Positions 1 to 10,930 of a stretch of DNA of 64,000 nucleotides are shown here, in pieces. The notes beneath the pieces were generated by a model that saw only the letters and a program-made list of their open reading frames with translations, did not search any database and had not been told where the DNA came from. Each line of letters starts with the position of its first letter. Position 1 is the stretch's first letter. Position numbers and translations under genes: made by a program. Source of the stretch: Nannochloropsis salina CCMP1776 (lineage: Eukaryota > Sar > Eustigmatophyceae > Eustigmatales > Monodopsidaceae); NCBI GenBank assembly GCA_004565275.1, contig SDOX01000121.1:153800-217799 (forward strand). Reading direction: 5' to 3'.

Positions 1-150
1 CCTTCCTCCCTTCGCGAACTCTTCTCGATCCTTGCCTCTGGAAGCCCTCTTCTCCTTCATTCCCCTCCCTCCCTCCCTCCTTCCCTCCCTTCCTCCCTTC
101 CTCCCCTCCCTCCCTCCCTCCCTCCCTCCCTCCGTCCGCCCGTTACTCAG

Positions 151-585
151 GGCCTCATTCGTCGCTTCAAGCACGTGGTGGACGAGCGGATTGAGAAGCC
201 AGATGCCTACGATCCAGCCAAGTACTATCAGAGGTATAGATAGGGGGAAGAAGGGAGGGAGGGCGGGCGGGCGGGCGGGAGGGAGAGAGGGAGGGAGGGA
301 GAGAGGGAGGGAGGGAGGGAGGGAGGGAAGGAGGGAGGGAGGGAAGGAGGGAGGGAGACCGGGGGAGTATGTGAAGGAAGAATGGGAGGGGGAAAACGCA
401 AGGGGAGGAGAGGGCAGGAAAACATGCTGATACCTGGCCTTGTCACAGACCACATCCTCACTTTCCTCCTCCCTCCCTCCCTCCCTGTCTGTCTGTCTGT
501 CTGGCGCAGGTCCTGGAGTGGGGACAAGTTTACGAATAAGGAGTGGGTGAGCCAGCACGGCGACGGGAAGGCCCATGTGAAATAG
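151..585 (+). CDS. 3' end of an unrecognised protein (two exons seen)
   Basis: Two exons, 151-233 and 510-585, join in frame (AG + G = Arg) across a GT-AG intron whose donor is GTATAG and acceptor GGCGCAG. The encoded end reads GLIRRFKHVVDERIE, continues through DPAKYYQR and ends in QHGDGKAHVK before a TAG stop. The exon at 151 begins right after a long pyrimidine tract ending in TTACTCAG, so the gene starts outside the window. The short charged C-terminus shows no domain I recognise. The joint is well supported by the splice signals and phase; the function is unknown. Confidence 0.6.
241..505 (+). repeat. Intron repeats: GGGA-rich 5' half, CCCT plus GTCT repeats at the 3' end
   Basis: The intron 234-509 begins with GGGA/GGGC tandem tracts (about 247-358). 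It ends with TCCC repeats (about 466-486) followed by about five GTCT units next to the acceptor. The two arms are partly complementary (GGGA/TCCC). A matching pyrimidine tract (about 61-133) precedes the upstream exon. Confidence 0.8.
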
Positions 586-781
586 AGCGAGGGCCGAAGA
601 GAGAGGGGTGGAGGGAGGAGGAGTATGTATACTGGACGCAGGGGAGGGGGATGACTGGAAAGGGAAGGGATTGGCGCCGGAGAAGGCAGAGGGGAGGGCG
701 GGGAGGAGGGGAAGGAGGGAGCTTGAGGGGAAGACGGCCGGGAGGGGAGAAGAGAGTGGGGGGGCGTCGCACGAGCGCTTA

Positions 782-1032
782 GACGTGGAAGAAATTATCT
801 TCTCTGGAAAGAAATTGTTTTCCTTTCGGAAGTTTATATGCATATTTATGATAAATAATTTATTGTACTGTTTTGAAAGATTTTCTTTTCCTATGATCGA
901 GATAGTTTTCTCCTAAAAGGAATCATCTAGACGAAACTGTGTTTTTCTGGAAGAAATTACCTTCCTCGTGCGCCCGACCCTCTGTTTCGCGCCTTTCTTT
1001 GATGGTGCCATACTTGCGTATCCTACCTTCTG
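782..1032. other. AT-rich spacer between convergent genes
   Basis: About 250 bp, strongly AT-rich around 790-910, lying between the 3' ends of the + strand gene ending at 585 and the - strand gene ending near 1062. It probably holds both 3' UTRs. I see no gene in it. Confidence 0.5.
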
Positions 1033-1061
1033 TCACTCTTCCATTCCCAGAACCCCTTCCT

Positions 1062-2883
1062 CTATCCCTCCCTCCATCCCTCCCTCCATCCCTCCCTCCG
1101 TCCCCTCCACCCCTCCCTCACCCTCGTCAAACAGAGCCGTCTCGATCGCGGCCTCGAAATCCTCCTCCACCAGCCCCCCTCCCTCCCCCTCCCCCTCCTC
1201 CCCCTCTCCTCCTTCCCCTCCCTCGTCCGACTCAAGATCCTGGTCCCTCCCACGCCAGCGGTACTTCCCCTCATCCTCCTCCCTCTCCTCCCTCTCATCC
1301 CTCTCCTCCCTCCCCCCCCCCCCCTTCCCCCGCTCCTCTCCTCCCTGCTCACTCCTTGGCGGGCCCGTATTGCCCTCCCTCCCCGCCTGGTTCCCTCCTC
1401 TTCCCCCCCCCGGTCTCTCTTCCAAACCTCCTCCCTGTCCGCCCGGCTCACTCCCTCCTCCCTCCTCCTCTTCTTCCCTTTCTCCTTCCGTATCGCCCCC
1501 CCCAGCCCCCTCCCCTTCCCTCCTTCCTCCCCGTCGTTCCCCCCTTCCCTCCCTCCCTTGGCCTTCTCCCGCAATACGTCTGCGGTCGTCGCTATCCGTA
1601 GCAAGACTCGCACGGCCGTTCCTTTGAGGCCATATGCATCATCCTTCCCTTTCAAGATCCGCTTTACTCCCACCCGCCACCCATACTCGGGCAGGTCCAC
1701 CCACTCCTTCCCTCCCTCCCTCCCTCTCTCCTTCCTTCTCTCCCACCCCACCGGTCCCTCCCCCGGTCGATACCCCACCTCCATTGATTCCTCCTCCTCC
1801 TCCTCCTTCCCGCCCTCCCTCCCTTCCTCCTTCCCCTCCACCACCTCGGCCAAGGGAGGTAACGGGGCGGAGGTCGCCTCTAAGGCCCGTTTGGCCGCAC
1901 CCGCGTCGTCAAATATCACATTCGCCGCCGTATCCCCCAGCCACTCCACGTCTGCATAGGTAGGATGAGAAGAGGGGAAGGAGGGATGGTGGGAAGGAAG
2001 GAGGGAGGGAGGGAGGGAGGGAGAGAGGGAGAGAGGGAGGGAGGGAGGGTGAGACCGAGAGCGCAGGTCCGCGCGCCTGCCCTTTACCCCACCCCTTTCC
2101 TTCCCAGCACCTACACCGTGGGAAAAACTCGTTGAAAAAGCGAAGCACGTCGCCGCTGCGCATGGCCCGAAAACATTCCTTGTCCAAGGCGTGCACGTGC
2201 ACCTTGGTCTCCTCCAGACGTTCCTCTGGAGGGGAAACGAGGCCCCTGGATAGACTTAAGCCCGCGCCGTCCTTGTCCCCTATGCTGCCTGGCAACGCAT
2301 TGTCCCCTCCCTGTCCCCATGTGGACGACGCTTGGCGCCCCGGGTCCCGACGCGTGGCGTCGGCCAGGTACATGTAACGAGGGTTCAGCCCCATTTTTCT
2401 CAGAATCCCACCCACGGCCTGCGCAGTGGGTAAATTGAACCGAGCGGCCCGTTCTGCTTTCTTGGCGGCTTCTTCTGCATCGTCCTTGGCTTTCACGTAG
2501 GTTTCCGAATGACCCCACCGCTCCCCACGCGCTTGTTGTTTGGCCCTCTCTGCCTCCGATTCCAGGTCGATGGTGACGTAAAACCCTTCGTCTTGACGCA
2601 TTCTTTGCGCGCGTTTGGTTTCTGCCGCGAACAACACTGCCTTATCGGGCGCCTTGTACTCGACGCCAAAACGCTCTGCTCGTTTTCGAGCTTTCTCACA
2701 TTCTGCAGTGTACTTTGCTTCCAAAGCCGCCTGGAAGGGGTCTTGTCGAGGACGCAGGCTGTCCACACCAATAGCAGCCAGAATGGCTTCCTTACTTCGT
2801 TTCGGTTCCTGCCCCGCTTGCGCTTCCTTGGTCTCCTCCATGGCTGTTTGAAAGGATGCATGTGTCACGTTTCCGTGGGTCAA
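1062..2883 (-). CDS. NCBP3-like nuclear cap-binding subunit (C17orf85 family)
   Basis: Exon 1 (2883-2115) joins exon 2 (from 1951 down) with donor GTAGGT and acceptor ATGCAG, giving Tyr at the junction. The joined RRM-like segment VHVHALDKEC ... VLRFFNEFFPR-Y-VEWLGD then NVIFDDAGAAKRALE matches the pattern of metazoan NCBP3 (HVYGVD ... IEWIDDTSCNVVWLDD ... ATRAL). NCBP3 takes part in mRNA export as an alternative cap-binding partner. Upstream is a charged helical region rich in Lys/Ala/Glu. Downstream is 'GWRVGVKRILKGKDDAYG', then Arg/Gly/Glu-rich low complexity. The reading frame is uncertain past about 1325: a 13-C run at 1312-1324 sits where a more protein-like acidic frame takes over (EEDFEAAIETALFDEG, about 1160-1110), running on to about 1033. 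The start could be Met at 2883 or the downstream Met near 2841. Confidence 0.7.
1968..2053 (-). repeat. (CCCT)n pyrimidine tract of the NCBP3-like intron
   Basis: On the coding (-) strand this is a long CCCTCCCT tract lying just upstream of the acceptor at 1952. It forms an exaggerated polypyrimidine tract within the 163-bp intron 1952-2114. Confidence 0.75.
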
Positions 2884-3992
2884 TGATACCAGGTGCGTTG
2901 GAGGGGGGTCGATCCATGCCCCCTATTGATATTGAGACCAGGACTTCAGCCAACAGATAAAGGCTGAAGGCGATATCGCTGCGGCGACGGCACGCATGCG
3001 TGTGCATGTGGAGAGAGGGGGGAGGTTATCGGGAAGGCACAAAACCCAAAAGACGCTGATGTCGACCGTCTTTGGGTAGAGCAGAGGCCTTGAAAGATGC
3101 TACTTGTTTGGGGTTTTGAAAGGCTTCTCGAACATGAGTCTTGCATGTGGGAAGGGCATGACCTGAGGGTATGCAGCTCGAAACCGAGAAACAACGGCTC
3201 GATTTTACAATATTCCTGCAATGAGTCCATCAACGGTGTTTAACAACCAACACAAACTAGGCCTGGATCTCTCGCATATGCACCTCTTACATTTTAGCCT
3301 GGCTTACGCTGTCTGCACGCTGCAGCCGCTTTTGGCCTCTGCAGTAAGGACGGTAAGGGACTTTCGAACAAGGCAGGAAATAGGCACGAGGCAAATGTAC
3401 CGTACAAAACATAAAATGGCTTTTAGAGCATTCAAAAGACTAAATTAGCAATTGCAATATTCTATGGTCCTCAGACAGGAGTCGATGGATGTATTGCTCC
3501 CTTCCGAGTCGTTCCAAATCTAATGGGTGCCGCCGCTATTGCCTGCGCTGAATGCTTATCCACGCTGCACGGCCGTCATTCATGCAAAGAAGAATGCGGT
3601 GCACTACCACGGGTAATGTTCTGAAAGAATGATAAGACGAAAAAATCTTTAAAATAAGAGTTTGTGGATGTAATCTCACCCGCATCATCCATGTATTCAC
3701 GAAGGGAAGCGAGTTTTTTGTGCCACCCTTACGCAAAGATGTGGTCACTGCCTGTCAACCAGGCGAACTCTGCCGTGACAGTCCTGAAATGCCGTCAGAC
3801 TCTCAATGTTGTGGCCTAAATCTCGGTACGTCACACAACCTTAAATCCCAGTCTGAACCTGTCCTTTCTTCTTTATGTATCCTGAACTAAACTGCTGTCT
3901 GGTACATAGAGATAGCTCAAGCAAACGGCAAACTCGACACCGCTTTTCCTCCTATCCATCCACCCTCCATTGGCTTTGCATCTACCACAGGA
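2884..3992. other. Intergenic region, divergent promoters
   Basis: About 1.1 kb between the start of the - strand NCBP3-like gene and the first ATG of the + strand gene at 3993. It contains only short open frames without protein-like composition. The frame of the downstream gene stays open upstream of 3993 back to about 3890 without an ATG, and CTACCACAG sits just before the start, so an upstream 5' exon is possible. Confidence 0.5.
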
Positions 3993-5165
3993 ATGAATTA
4001 TAATCTACCTCCGGACGAAAGCGCCGTTGGCACGGGCAACTTCTTGCCCTTCGATCGCTACGGAGTGCTGGCCAATTTCAGGCGCACCTGCGACAATCCC
4101 GAGTCCATCACCCGGAGCCAAGCGTGCCTGCTGTGGAGGAAAATTCGCGGTGGCTATTACCAAGGACCGCTGACATCACTGCCATGCACACAAGGGGAAC
4201 AATGTTACCAAACCCAGGATGGAAAGCATACGCTGCTGGCCACGTCTGCGAATGATCCCGCACACTATTTGTTGATGCCGGGCAGCAAAGCAGCAGACTG
4301 GCCTGTAATTGGAATTGAAGACCGCCAGGTCCTGTCGCCCGCCCTGGAGCATATCTGGGACCTAGCCTGGCTTCTCGCCTTCAAACCGTACCAACAATTA
4401 CCTTTCCTCCCCTTTGGAAGCGAGGCCGACCTTCCTGTCTCTGTGACATCTTGCAACATCGGGATCGCCCTCGACCCGGCCAGTACCCGCTCCCAGCACC
4501 AGCTCCACCTTCACATTGCCCGTATCCCCAGTACTCTGCGGCGTCTCTTTGTGGGTCGCTTCGACAATTACGCCACCTGGACCAAACTCCGAGTACCCAT
4601 CACCCGCAAATTGGAGTCGGAGTGGCCAATCGCCTATGCGCGGTATTTTGACCTGTCTGCTGCCTCACATGGAGACCTGGGGGGTCTTGACAATGCCGGC
4701 ATTGATCCTTTCACCACTACCTCGAATTCGGGAACTGCTCGAAACGGCAGCCCCCGCATGGGTGGGCCCGGGCGCTACGGAATTTTCCACCAGGCTTTCT
4801 CATTCGCAAATTTCGACCCGCTGTACATGCAAGCTTGGGGTCTCCTGCTCATTCCTGACGAGGAACCCATCGACTTACGAGATGAACACGCCCGCTTGCC
4901 CCGAGGATTTTACCTGGTGCTATCTACCAACAACATGCTGGGCACCTGGAATCCTTTTCAAAATACTACCGAGACTCAGAACGACTTTTTCGCGCCCGAG
5001 CTGCTTCTTTGTTCCTCATACTCCGCTGGAGATGGACAATTCTGGACACAAGAAGAATGCTACGGCCAGGCGCCCAAGGCTGTCAGGTTTGCGGTGCAAA
5101 ACGGAACGTACTCTCACTTTTCGGATCTTCTCATTGCCCAGCAACGTTCTCAAGACGCGCTGTGA
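3993..5165 (+). CDS. CDP-diacylglycerol pyrophosphatase-like protein (HIT superfamily)
   Basis: A 390-residue frame resembling the bacterial Cdh family, which hydrolyses CDP-diacylglycerol to phosphatidate and CMP. Family landmarks in order are: an N-terminal LLWRKIRGG block (about residues 46-54); HYLLMPGSKAADWPVIGIED (about 90-109), like the 'QYLLMP ... G.ESP' region of E. coli Cdh; LEHIWDLAWLLA; and the catalytic HIT-like motif RSQHQLHLHIARI (about 166-178), like the 'RSQ.QLHIHI' pattern known from the family. The C-terminal third (GFYLVLSTNNMLG...) matches the position of 'SFVLLATQRNLL'. It is longer than bacterial Cdh (about 250 aa), with inserts after the motif. No signal peptide is visible from this Met, but an upstream exon may supply one. 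The family call is fairly secure; substrate and location are inference. Confidence 0.72.
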   Translation: MNYNLPPDESAVGTGNFLPFDRYGVLANFRRTCDNPESITRSQACLLWRKIRGGYYQGPLTSLPCTQGEQCYQTQDGKHTLLATSANDPAHYLLMPGSKAADWPVIGIEDRQVLSPALEHIWDLAWLLAFKPYQQLPFLPFGSEADLPVSVTSCNIGIALDPASTRSQHQLHLHIARIPSTLRRLFVGRFDNYATWTKLRVPITRKLESEWPIAYARYFDLSAASHGDLGGLDNAGIDPFTTTSNSGTARNGSPRMGGPGRYGIFHQAFSFANFDPLYMQAWGLLLIPDEEPIDLRDEHARLPRGFYLVLSTNNMLGTWNPFQNTTETQNDFFAPELLLCSSYSAGDGQFWTQEECYGQAPKAVRFAVQNGTYSHFSDLLIAQQRSQDAL

Positions 5166-5969
5166 AGGAAGAGATTTTCGAGCCTGTGGGACCAAGATCC
5201 TGGCAATTGGGGTTAGAGAGAGTGATCGATGAAGCAAAGTTGAAAATTGCTCTTCTTGGTCGACTTCATTTTCAAGGAAGGATCTTTTGATAGGACAAAA
5301 GAACAGCTTGAGGTTGCGAATGTGGATAAGCATTCAAGGACGAGCGCCTCCCAACATAAGTGTGATGGCCATGTTGCAAGTAAGAAATAAAAGAAATCAA
5401 TCAAACGAAAGCCAGTACTCCGTCAAATATTACTCGGTTCGCGTCTCGGCTATTTTAAACCTTTGTTGATGGGACTAAGTTCGATTAACAATTGCTAAAT
5501 CAGAGGCCCTATCTCAGGAATCCTTTTTTTCTGCGCTCTCCCTCGTCCTGTCGCCTCGCACTGGCGCATTGAGTCTCTGCATCAGTCACGGGCTCGTATA
5601 AATCATAAAATGTGAGAGAGGACCGAAGGCGAGAGGGCCCCTGTCCTTTCTCCCTCCTCTGTATGCACGCCTCGACGTCCCCCACCGTGTACATTTAATT
5701 ACATATCTATCTCTGACATACACTTACGCTATCGTCCCCTACCACGTACATATTCGCGTGGCCTGGAAAGGCTCGAGCTCGGCCCGAGACCGAGACAAGA
5801 ACTGCCACGCCACGCCCCACATGTGTCATCGGCCAACATCACAAATCTTGCTTTCTCTTTGGCTTTGTTTTTCTGGAGGCATCCCCAGAAAAGAGATTTA
5901 AAAAAAGACAAACGCAATTTCTGCTCTCGTCGCACCCCCTCATTGTCCGCCTCCTCCCACGCCAGGCGT
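5166..5969. other. Intergenic region between convergent genes
   Basis: About 800 bp separating the 3' ends of the Cdh-like gene (+) and the carbonic anhydrase gene (-). No protein-like frame and no repeat stands out. Confidence 0.5.
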
Positions 5970-7552
5970 CTAGGGGAAAGTGAAGAGGGTGGTTCCCTCC
6001 ACCACGTCCTGAGTGTCGCGCGAGATGCGGCCGTTGTCCGACAGGGGCAGGTCGCGGAAGTAGGAGGTGAAGAAGTAGAGCTGGCTGTAGGACAGGGTGT
6101 TGGGCGTCTTGAACAGGTACCTAAAGGGGGGGGGGGGACGGGGGAGCAATGAGGACATGTGGCAATGTGCGTGCTCGAAACGAGGGCTTCGCCTACAAAC
6201 ACGAACGCATCGCCGTGCCTAGCGTCTCATACGAAAGAAAATACTGAAGTCTCGAACGGAAAGATGTAGAAGGAGGGAGGGAGAGAGCATCGCCCCCCAG
6301 GCTCGCAGGCCGGCCACCTACCAGTTCACGGACTGTCCCTTCTCGGTCTGGCAGGGAGGGGTGGTGAGGGAGCCCACATAGTGCCAGAAGGAGTGATCCT
6401 CAGGGAGGATGTCATAGGCGTTGATCTTGTTCTTGGTGGCCAGGTCGGGGTGGTCGGGGTCTGCCTGCGCATCGTTCGCCTGCAGGGCCTCAAAGAACGT
6501 GGAGGAGGCCCCGGGCGCGAGGAAGACGGAGAGGACGGCGATGTCCTTGGGACTGTCTACCTTGGCGTGGACGAGGTGAACCTCCAGGGGCATGTAGGAG
6601 AAGTTGATTGAGTGCTCCGCGTTGTGGAAGTGGAACTGGAGGAGTTTGTAGTCCGTGCCTCCGATCTTGGCTTGGAAGGTGCACGTGTCGGGGATAACCA
6701 CCTCCCACGTCCCTTCCTTGAACTCAATGAAGGCTTCGCACGTGTGCCCGGAGAAGGACATGGTCCCGTCCGCCTTGTCCATGGTCGTGAGGGTGGTGCC
6801 CACGGTTTGGATGTTGATGGGGCTGGAAGGCGGGGAAGTAGATGTTCACAATGACATGAAGGAATGACATGAAGGAGGATGAGAGGGACTATGCAGGGAA
6901 CATTTATCGAAGAACATGCGAAGAAGGAGGAAGGGATAAAAAATACACAAGGCGGTATAATGACAAGGACACCGGGCGTACCTCTGTTGGTTTCCCTTCA
7001 CGTTGGCGCAGGTGGTGGTCGTGGTCTCATTGATATGGATCCAATTGTCGGGACCGCATCGCTCCTTCCCGTCTTCGGGCTTCCCGCAGCACCCGAAAGA
7101 CTTGGCGTCCGCGTCGTCACAGGGTGCGTAGTTCACGTTCTGTAAAAATTGAAGCCATGCAGGGTGAGGACAGGGCGTTTCTTCCTCCACAAAACACATG
7201 GGATTTCTGACGGAAGGTCTCACGGCCCACCCAACCAATGACACACTCCTACGTCACGGACTACCACATGTGTGTAACATATGCCATTGATATGTGTGCT
7301 TACAGGCAATCCATGGCACAATATGCTAGAAAGTGAGGAGATACGGAACAGGCCCAACCGGAAGATCGTATCCAGGATCACGGGCGAAAGCAATCGTGAA
7401 AGAAAACACTACGAATGAGAAAAACTACTCACGTGGATGTAGCTCCAGGACTCCATCTTCTCAAGGTCTTCCATGCTTGTGGCAGCCTTGATCAGGGACA
7501 AGGGGGCCATCATGAGGGCCAGGCATGCTGCGGAGGTCGTGAAGATCTTCAT
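5970..7552 (-). CDS. Alpha-type carbonic anhydrase, secretory
   Basis: Four exons, complement of 7433-7552, 6982-7139, 6322-6822 and 5970-6120, all with GT-AG introns in phase, give a 309-residue protein. Residues 1-24 (MKIFTTSAACLALMMAPLSL...) form a signal peptide. Exon joining recreates the family block QQSPINIQT. The zinc ligands are the two His of LQFHFHNAEHS and the His of EVHLVH; the late motif SLTTPPC carries the usual Thr. The exon 3/4 junction restores VNWYLFKTP. Several Cys in exon 2 (PCDD, GCCG, ERCG, TTTCANV) suggest an oxidising lumen. The enzyme interconverts CO2 and bicarbonate. In Nannochloropsis an alpha-CA in the ER/epiplastid lumen is reported to serve the carbon-concentrating mechanism; whether this is that gene is inference. 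All active-site residues I checked are present. Confidence 0.93.
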
Positions 7553-8771
7553 GGTGTTCTGAGGAAAAAGATATATGCAGGGCGCGTGGCCAGAAAGCTT
7601 ACTGTCGATAGGGGTGATGGACAAAGAAGGCATCAGTCCCCCAAGACAAGAACAACTATCAACCGAAAAAATGATGCCGTGGTCGTTCAAAGAGCAGTGA
7701 GGTGGCGTGCATTGATATAAAAGTGTTACAACTCCCATCGAGGGTAACGCTATCTCAGCTACACCTGGCACAGCATGCGGGTAAATTGTACGCCGGCGTA
7801 CATTACATCTGAAAAGGTCACAAACATGTGCATGACAAGTGAGAAACGAAAACACAAGGAGAAAGGGAGTTGCAAAGAAATGAGGCACACAAACTGGTTG
7901 AATTGCATGAAGCCAAGTTATTTGCCGCAAGGGGAATACATGCACTCGCAAAAAAGATCGAGATAGTTGTTGCACTTGCCCACATTTTTCGGCCCCGTCT
8001 GATACGACGTGGCAAAACTGTTCCATTTTCATCTGTTTTTTGAGCCGCAGTGTTGTAATCACTGCATTTTAGCATTTTTGTCACCCACTTGACAATTTTG
8101 TACACTTTCACGGCATTTTATGCGCCAAAAAGCAATGGCTTGACGCTGTTACACTCCTAGATACTCTGCCCAGACGTCTCCCCGAAATTGCATGGGTAGT
8201 CATGGCGTAGCGCCTTTCCGATTTCTTGAGGGCTACACACGTGAGCCATATCTTTCGTTGGGCATTGATATCGGGCTAAATCACCAGGATTGTTTTCTTT
8301 TAGATAGGGTTGGACGGTTTTGGAAGGAGGGGCGGACTATTTGCTCGTTAAGACTCAGCAACGAAGAGGGGCCACCTCACGAGGAAGATACTGGCTAGTA
8401 GGCCGGAGGGCGTATAGAAATGCACAGCTCACGTGACAGGAACCAGTAACGCTCGCGAGTCGCCATAACATGAAATGCACATGTTTTTAATGTTTTTCCT
8501 TGGTTTCGTGGAGGTGTTGTGTGACAAAGTATACAAGGGCATTTCCCTCTCAAGGTAGGGCGTATTGGAACGTGTGGCTGTCATCCCAGCATTTTCCAGC
8601 CGGCCTCGGACAAGAAATGGGCCAACAGGCAGTTTTCCAACATCAACGACTCAATAATATTGCATGAAGGGAGAAATCTACCATTCGTAGCCAAACGGAC
8701 AACGAGACAAACATTGACGCGTGAAGGTGCCCACGTTGCTTCGAACTCACGCATTTTTTCCTTCGTCTTAA
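7553..8771. other. Intergenic region upstream of the carbonic anhydrase
   Basis: About 1.2 kb between the carbonic anhydrase start (promoter side) and the 3' end of the next - strand gene. Only short, unconvincing frames occur. It is likely to hold the carbonic anhydrase promoter and the downstream gene's 3' UTR. Confidence 0.5.
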
Positions 8772-8860
8772 CTCACCTACCGAGGTCCCCCTCTCACTGT
8801 GAAGGGGTTCACCTACCGAGTCCCCCCTCTCACTGTGAAGGGGTGCCCCCCTCACTGTCC
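8772..8860. repeat. Tandem repeat, about 36-bp unit, 2-2.5 copies
   Basis: The unit TCACCTACCGAG followed by TCCCCCTCTCACTGTGAAGG is present twice in direct succession, with a shorter CCCCCCTCACTG remnant after it. It overlaps the last codons of the coiled-coil gene (stop at 8830), so it reaches from the 3' UTR into the coding end. Confidence 0.75.
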
Positions 8861-10930
8861 TCGGGCGCCCCAGCCCTCTCTTCTCCGCACGACACTATTT
8901 TCGTGGGACATATCATATCCCCAGTGCTCAGACCCGCCGTATCGAGCCCATCAACCGCTTGAGCTTCGTCGAAAACCTGTACCTCACCCCCCCTCTCCCT
9001 GCCTTCTCCCTTCCCGTCTCTGTTCTGATGGCCCTTCCCCTGCATGTCCCTCCCAATGCCGCCCAGGTCGCGCGACTCGTCCGTGTCCGCCCTCTCCTCC
9101 CTTTGTACACTCACTTGACCGGCGGCTAGGTCGCTACCCTCGGCACCAGCCGAGCGGAAGGGAAAGGCCTTCCCACGGGATGAGAAACACCGACCCGAAA
9201 CTGATCCTTCCTCGCCCACACCTCCTTGCTCGGCTGTGTCCTTGAGCCGTCCATCTTTGCTTTCTTTTCTTCCCTCCTCCTCCGCCTCGCCCTCGCTCCA
9301 CGCCGTCCGAGACTCGGAGACCTGAGTCCCTCCTTTCTGCCCTCCCTCCCCCGGGCCCCCGGGACTACCCCCAACCCAGACCTCCTCCCCTCCCTCCTTC
9401 CCGACCTCCCTCGCTTCCTCCAACGCTGGAGCCCCCCCTCCGACCACATTCTTCCCCTCCCATCCCCTCTCCCACGACCCACCGTCTCCATTTCCACCTA
9501 TTCGGTTGCCGTCCTCATCACCTCCCCTGGCTATTCTCTTGCTCCTGCGCGAGTTCACGCCGGTTCCCTCCCAGCTCTTCTCCTCCTCCCCTCCCGCCTC
9601 CGACCCTCCTACACGCTTCTTCCCCGGACTTTCCCTCCCGCCCCTCCTCCCTCCTTCCTTCCCTTCCTCCCTCCCTGCCGTGGTTTGGCTCGACGACGCC
9701 TCGCAGGAGGCCTGTAGCGACGGAGGAGAAGGACCTTCTGGGCCCTCGGTGCGGGCGGGCACGGGAGAGGTTTGGGCGAGGGGCGGGGGAGGGAGGGACG
9801 GAGGGGGAGCCCCCCCGGGGGGGGTATCACGCGTGACAATGTCCCGCACAAAGTCGGCCATGGTGATCCAGGAAGGGGTGGAGGAAAGGAGATCGGTAGG
9901 GCGTCGACGACAGGAGCGGTAGAGTGACGTGCGGCCCTGCAACAAGGTGTCGAGACGGGCCACCATCTCGACGCAGAGGAGGGACCTGGAGGGAGGAGAG
10001 GGAGGGATGGAGGGAAGGGGTGTTCACTCAGGCAGCGAGTAGATGTTTGAAGCTAAGGAAACGTGCAGCGGGAAAGTTAAAGGGGGGCACGATTGCTGCC
10101 TTGAGAGGTTCCTCCCCACCTTCCGCATTTTCACGCTCCTTTCCATTGTTGCTTCTCCTCCCTGCCTTTCTCCTTTATGCTACCCTCCTTCCCATCCCAC
10201 CACCCCCTTTCCGACCCGGCTCATCGCCAAGTCCCTCACATTTTAATGGACGCGTCTGCCAAGACAGGCATCATCTCCCCTACTTGCTCCGCGGTGCTGC
10301 TGTGTGTGCCCGCAGACCACCCCAGCAATTCCTTGTGCCGTTCCAGGGCAAGCGTGCACTGTCTCACCTCTTCTTGATAGGCGGTCAGGTCGTGCCGACG
10401 TTGGAGTTGAAGCTGGTCCAGTAAGGGGAGGAGGGCGGTGACGCGAGGGTCCTCCTTGCAGAGGGAGAGGAGACGAGAGGAGGAGTCGCGGGCGCGCTGG
10501 GAGGGAAGGAAGGCAGTGGGCACAATGGGGGTTGAAGCAGTAGTAAACAAGCGCTCAGAATGTCAGGGACATTTAAGTACGCGGAGACTTTGGGGGTGGG
10601 GCTTAAAAGAAGGGAGGACACTGATGACATACCGCAGCATGATCGGCTGCGACACGGAGGGAGTCCAGCAGAGAATCCAGACGGACGGCTATGAGGGAAA
10701 TCTGAACCAGGGCCTCCGCTTCCCTGCGTCCCAAACAATGAACAAGGTCAAATGTGATGGATGTGAACTCGACACGCGTCGAATTTACCATCCTCGGCGC
10801 CCGCGACGTACTTTTTGTTGTGCGTGTATTTGGCGATGAAGGAGAAAGGGACTGTAAGGAGAGCTTCTAACCCTGGAAATGCTTGCTGAGCTCCACCAAG
10901 GCCAGGATGTCCACCCTCTTCGTCGACCAT
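8830..10930 (-). CDS. Uncharacterised coiled-coil protein with acidic Gly/Glu-rich tail
   Basis: Exons supported by splice signals are 10633-10723 (REAEALVQISLIAVRLDSLL...), 10240-10496 (RARDSSSRLLSLCKEDPRVT... to VLADASIKM) and 8830-9985 (SLLCVEMVARLDTLLQG...). Donors GTATGT and GTGAGG match acceptors CCCAG and TCCAG in phase. A likely first exon lies near 10808-10930 (MVDEEGGHPGLGGAQQAF ... KYTHNKKYVAGAEDG). Its donor phase does not match the next acceptor, so that joint is unsettled. The middle is helical and Leu/Gln-rich, consistent with coiled coils. After about residue 180 comes a roughly 310-residue tail dominated by Glu, Gly, Lys, Ser and Pro, probably disordered, with one basic patch (RRSKRIARGG). 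I do not recognise the family. Confidence 0.55.

Noticed and set aside
32-430. Long frames made of Pro/Ser/Leu or Gly/Arg/Glu strings here and in many other places
   Set aside because: They are translations of (TCCC)n and (GGGA)n tracts, and both strands stay open simply because the repeat lacks stops.
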